Shown here: positions 5,095-5,203 of the stretch, piece by piece
Layout: each line of letters begins with the position of its first letter
How positions within the stretch are numbered: the stretch's first letter is position 1
Assembly: GCA_041674345.1 (NCBI GenBank)
Contig: JBAYVY010000264.1
Span: 1 to 5,203 of the forward strand
DNA: 5,203 nt
Source: JBAYVY01 sp041674345
GTDB taxonomy: Bacteria; Planctomycetota; Phycisphaerae; Phycisphaerales; Zrk34
Reading direction: 5' to 3'
Program-made: the position numbers and the translations under genes
Notes under the pieces: generated by a model
The model's input: only the letters and a program-made list of their open reading frames with translations
Database searches by the model: none
Told to the model about the DNA's origin: nothing

Positions 5095-5203
5095 CTATTC
5101 GGTTTTGACGCCGGGCGGGTGATTTTTGTCGTTTTCGTAGCGCTGTTCAATCGCGGGGACGATGCGTTCGAGGCCCATGTAGCGGCTGGCTTTCAACAAC
5201 ACC
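5095..5203 (-). CDS. murF: MurF-like ligase, C-terminal end only
   Basis: Only the last 35 codons are inside the window; the gene continues past the right edge. The peptide VLLKASRYMGLERIVPAIEQRYEN matches the end of UDP-N-acetylmuramoyl-tripeptide:D-alanyl-D-alanine ligase, where a VLvKgSRxmxmErvV motif precedes the final helix. MurF adds D-Ala-D-Ala to the cytoplasmic peptidoglycan precursor using ATP. The last eleven residues (KNHPPGVKTE and stop TAG, complement 5095-5097) are a short polar extension. The related Mur ligase MurE is possible from so short a piece, but the KASR...E pattern favours MurF. It converges with the FHA gene. Confidence 0.72.
   Translation of the reverse strand, partial: VLLKASRYMGLERIVPAIEQRYENDKNHPPGVKTE

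Overview
This window looks like the right-hand end of a small phage-derived or phage-satellite-like island, followed by ordinary chromosome. The DNA is GC-rich. A bacterial host is clear from the sigma70-type promoter, Shine-Dalgarno sites, rho-independent terminators and a MurF-like peptidoglycan gene. The exact lineage cannot be proven from this window. A high-GC Gram-negative bacterium is likely; Planctomycetota is a guess based on overall impression only.

Left part (1-3256), all on the + strand and tightly packed: the 3' end of an unrecognised basic protein (1-240); a four-cysteine phage-type small protein coupled to it by an ATGA overlap (237-500); a P27-family terminase small subunit (580-1062); a small zinc-ribbon protein (1080-1412, possibly ending at 1330 through a -1 shift); an unrecognised 135-residue protein (1327-1734); and an HK97-fold major capsid protein (1737-3149). 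A hairpin and then a textbook intrinsic terminator close the operon at 3191-3256. No large terminase, portal, maturation protease, connector or tail gene lies between the small terminase and the capsid gene or after the capsid gene. That gene set, DNA recognition plus shell only, is what makes the region interesting.

Middle part (3257-3899): a non-coding or weakly coding stretch rich in structure. It has a strong G-quadruplex motif with an 11-bp tandem repeat, a 77-codon candidate ORF (3511-3744), a pair of perfect 19-bp inverted repeats (3399-3417 and 3811-3829) bracketing that ORF, a 15-bp imperfect hairpin (3754-3807), and a long terminator-like hairpin (3833-3871).

Right part (3900-5203): a complete tRNA-Lys(CTT) on the - strand with a visible sigma70 promoter. 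Its 3' end faces the phage-like genes, the geometry expected for an element integrated into a tRNA 3' end. Beyond it are host-like genes: a + strand FHA-domain membrane protein with a TPR-like C-terminus (4097-5023), and, converging on it, the 3' end of a MurF-like ligase gene on the - strand (5095-5203), with a terminator between the two.

Working model (inference): the capsid and small terminase are co-transcribed late genes of an element that makes or remodels its own shell and marks its own DNA for packaging, while taking the large terminase, portal and tail from a helper phage or from genes outside this window.
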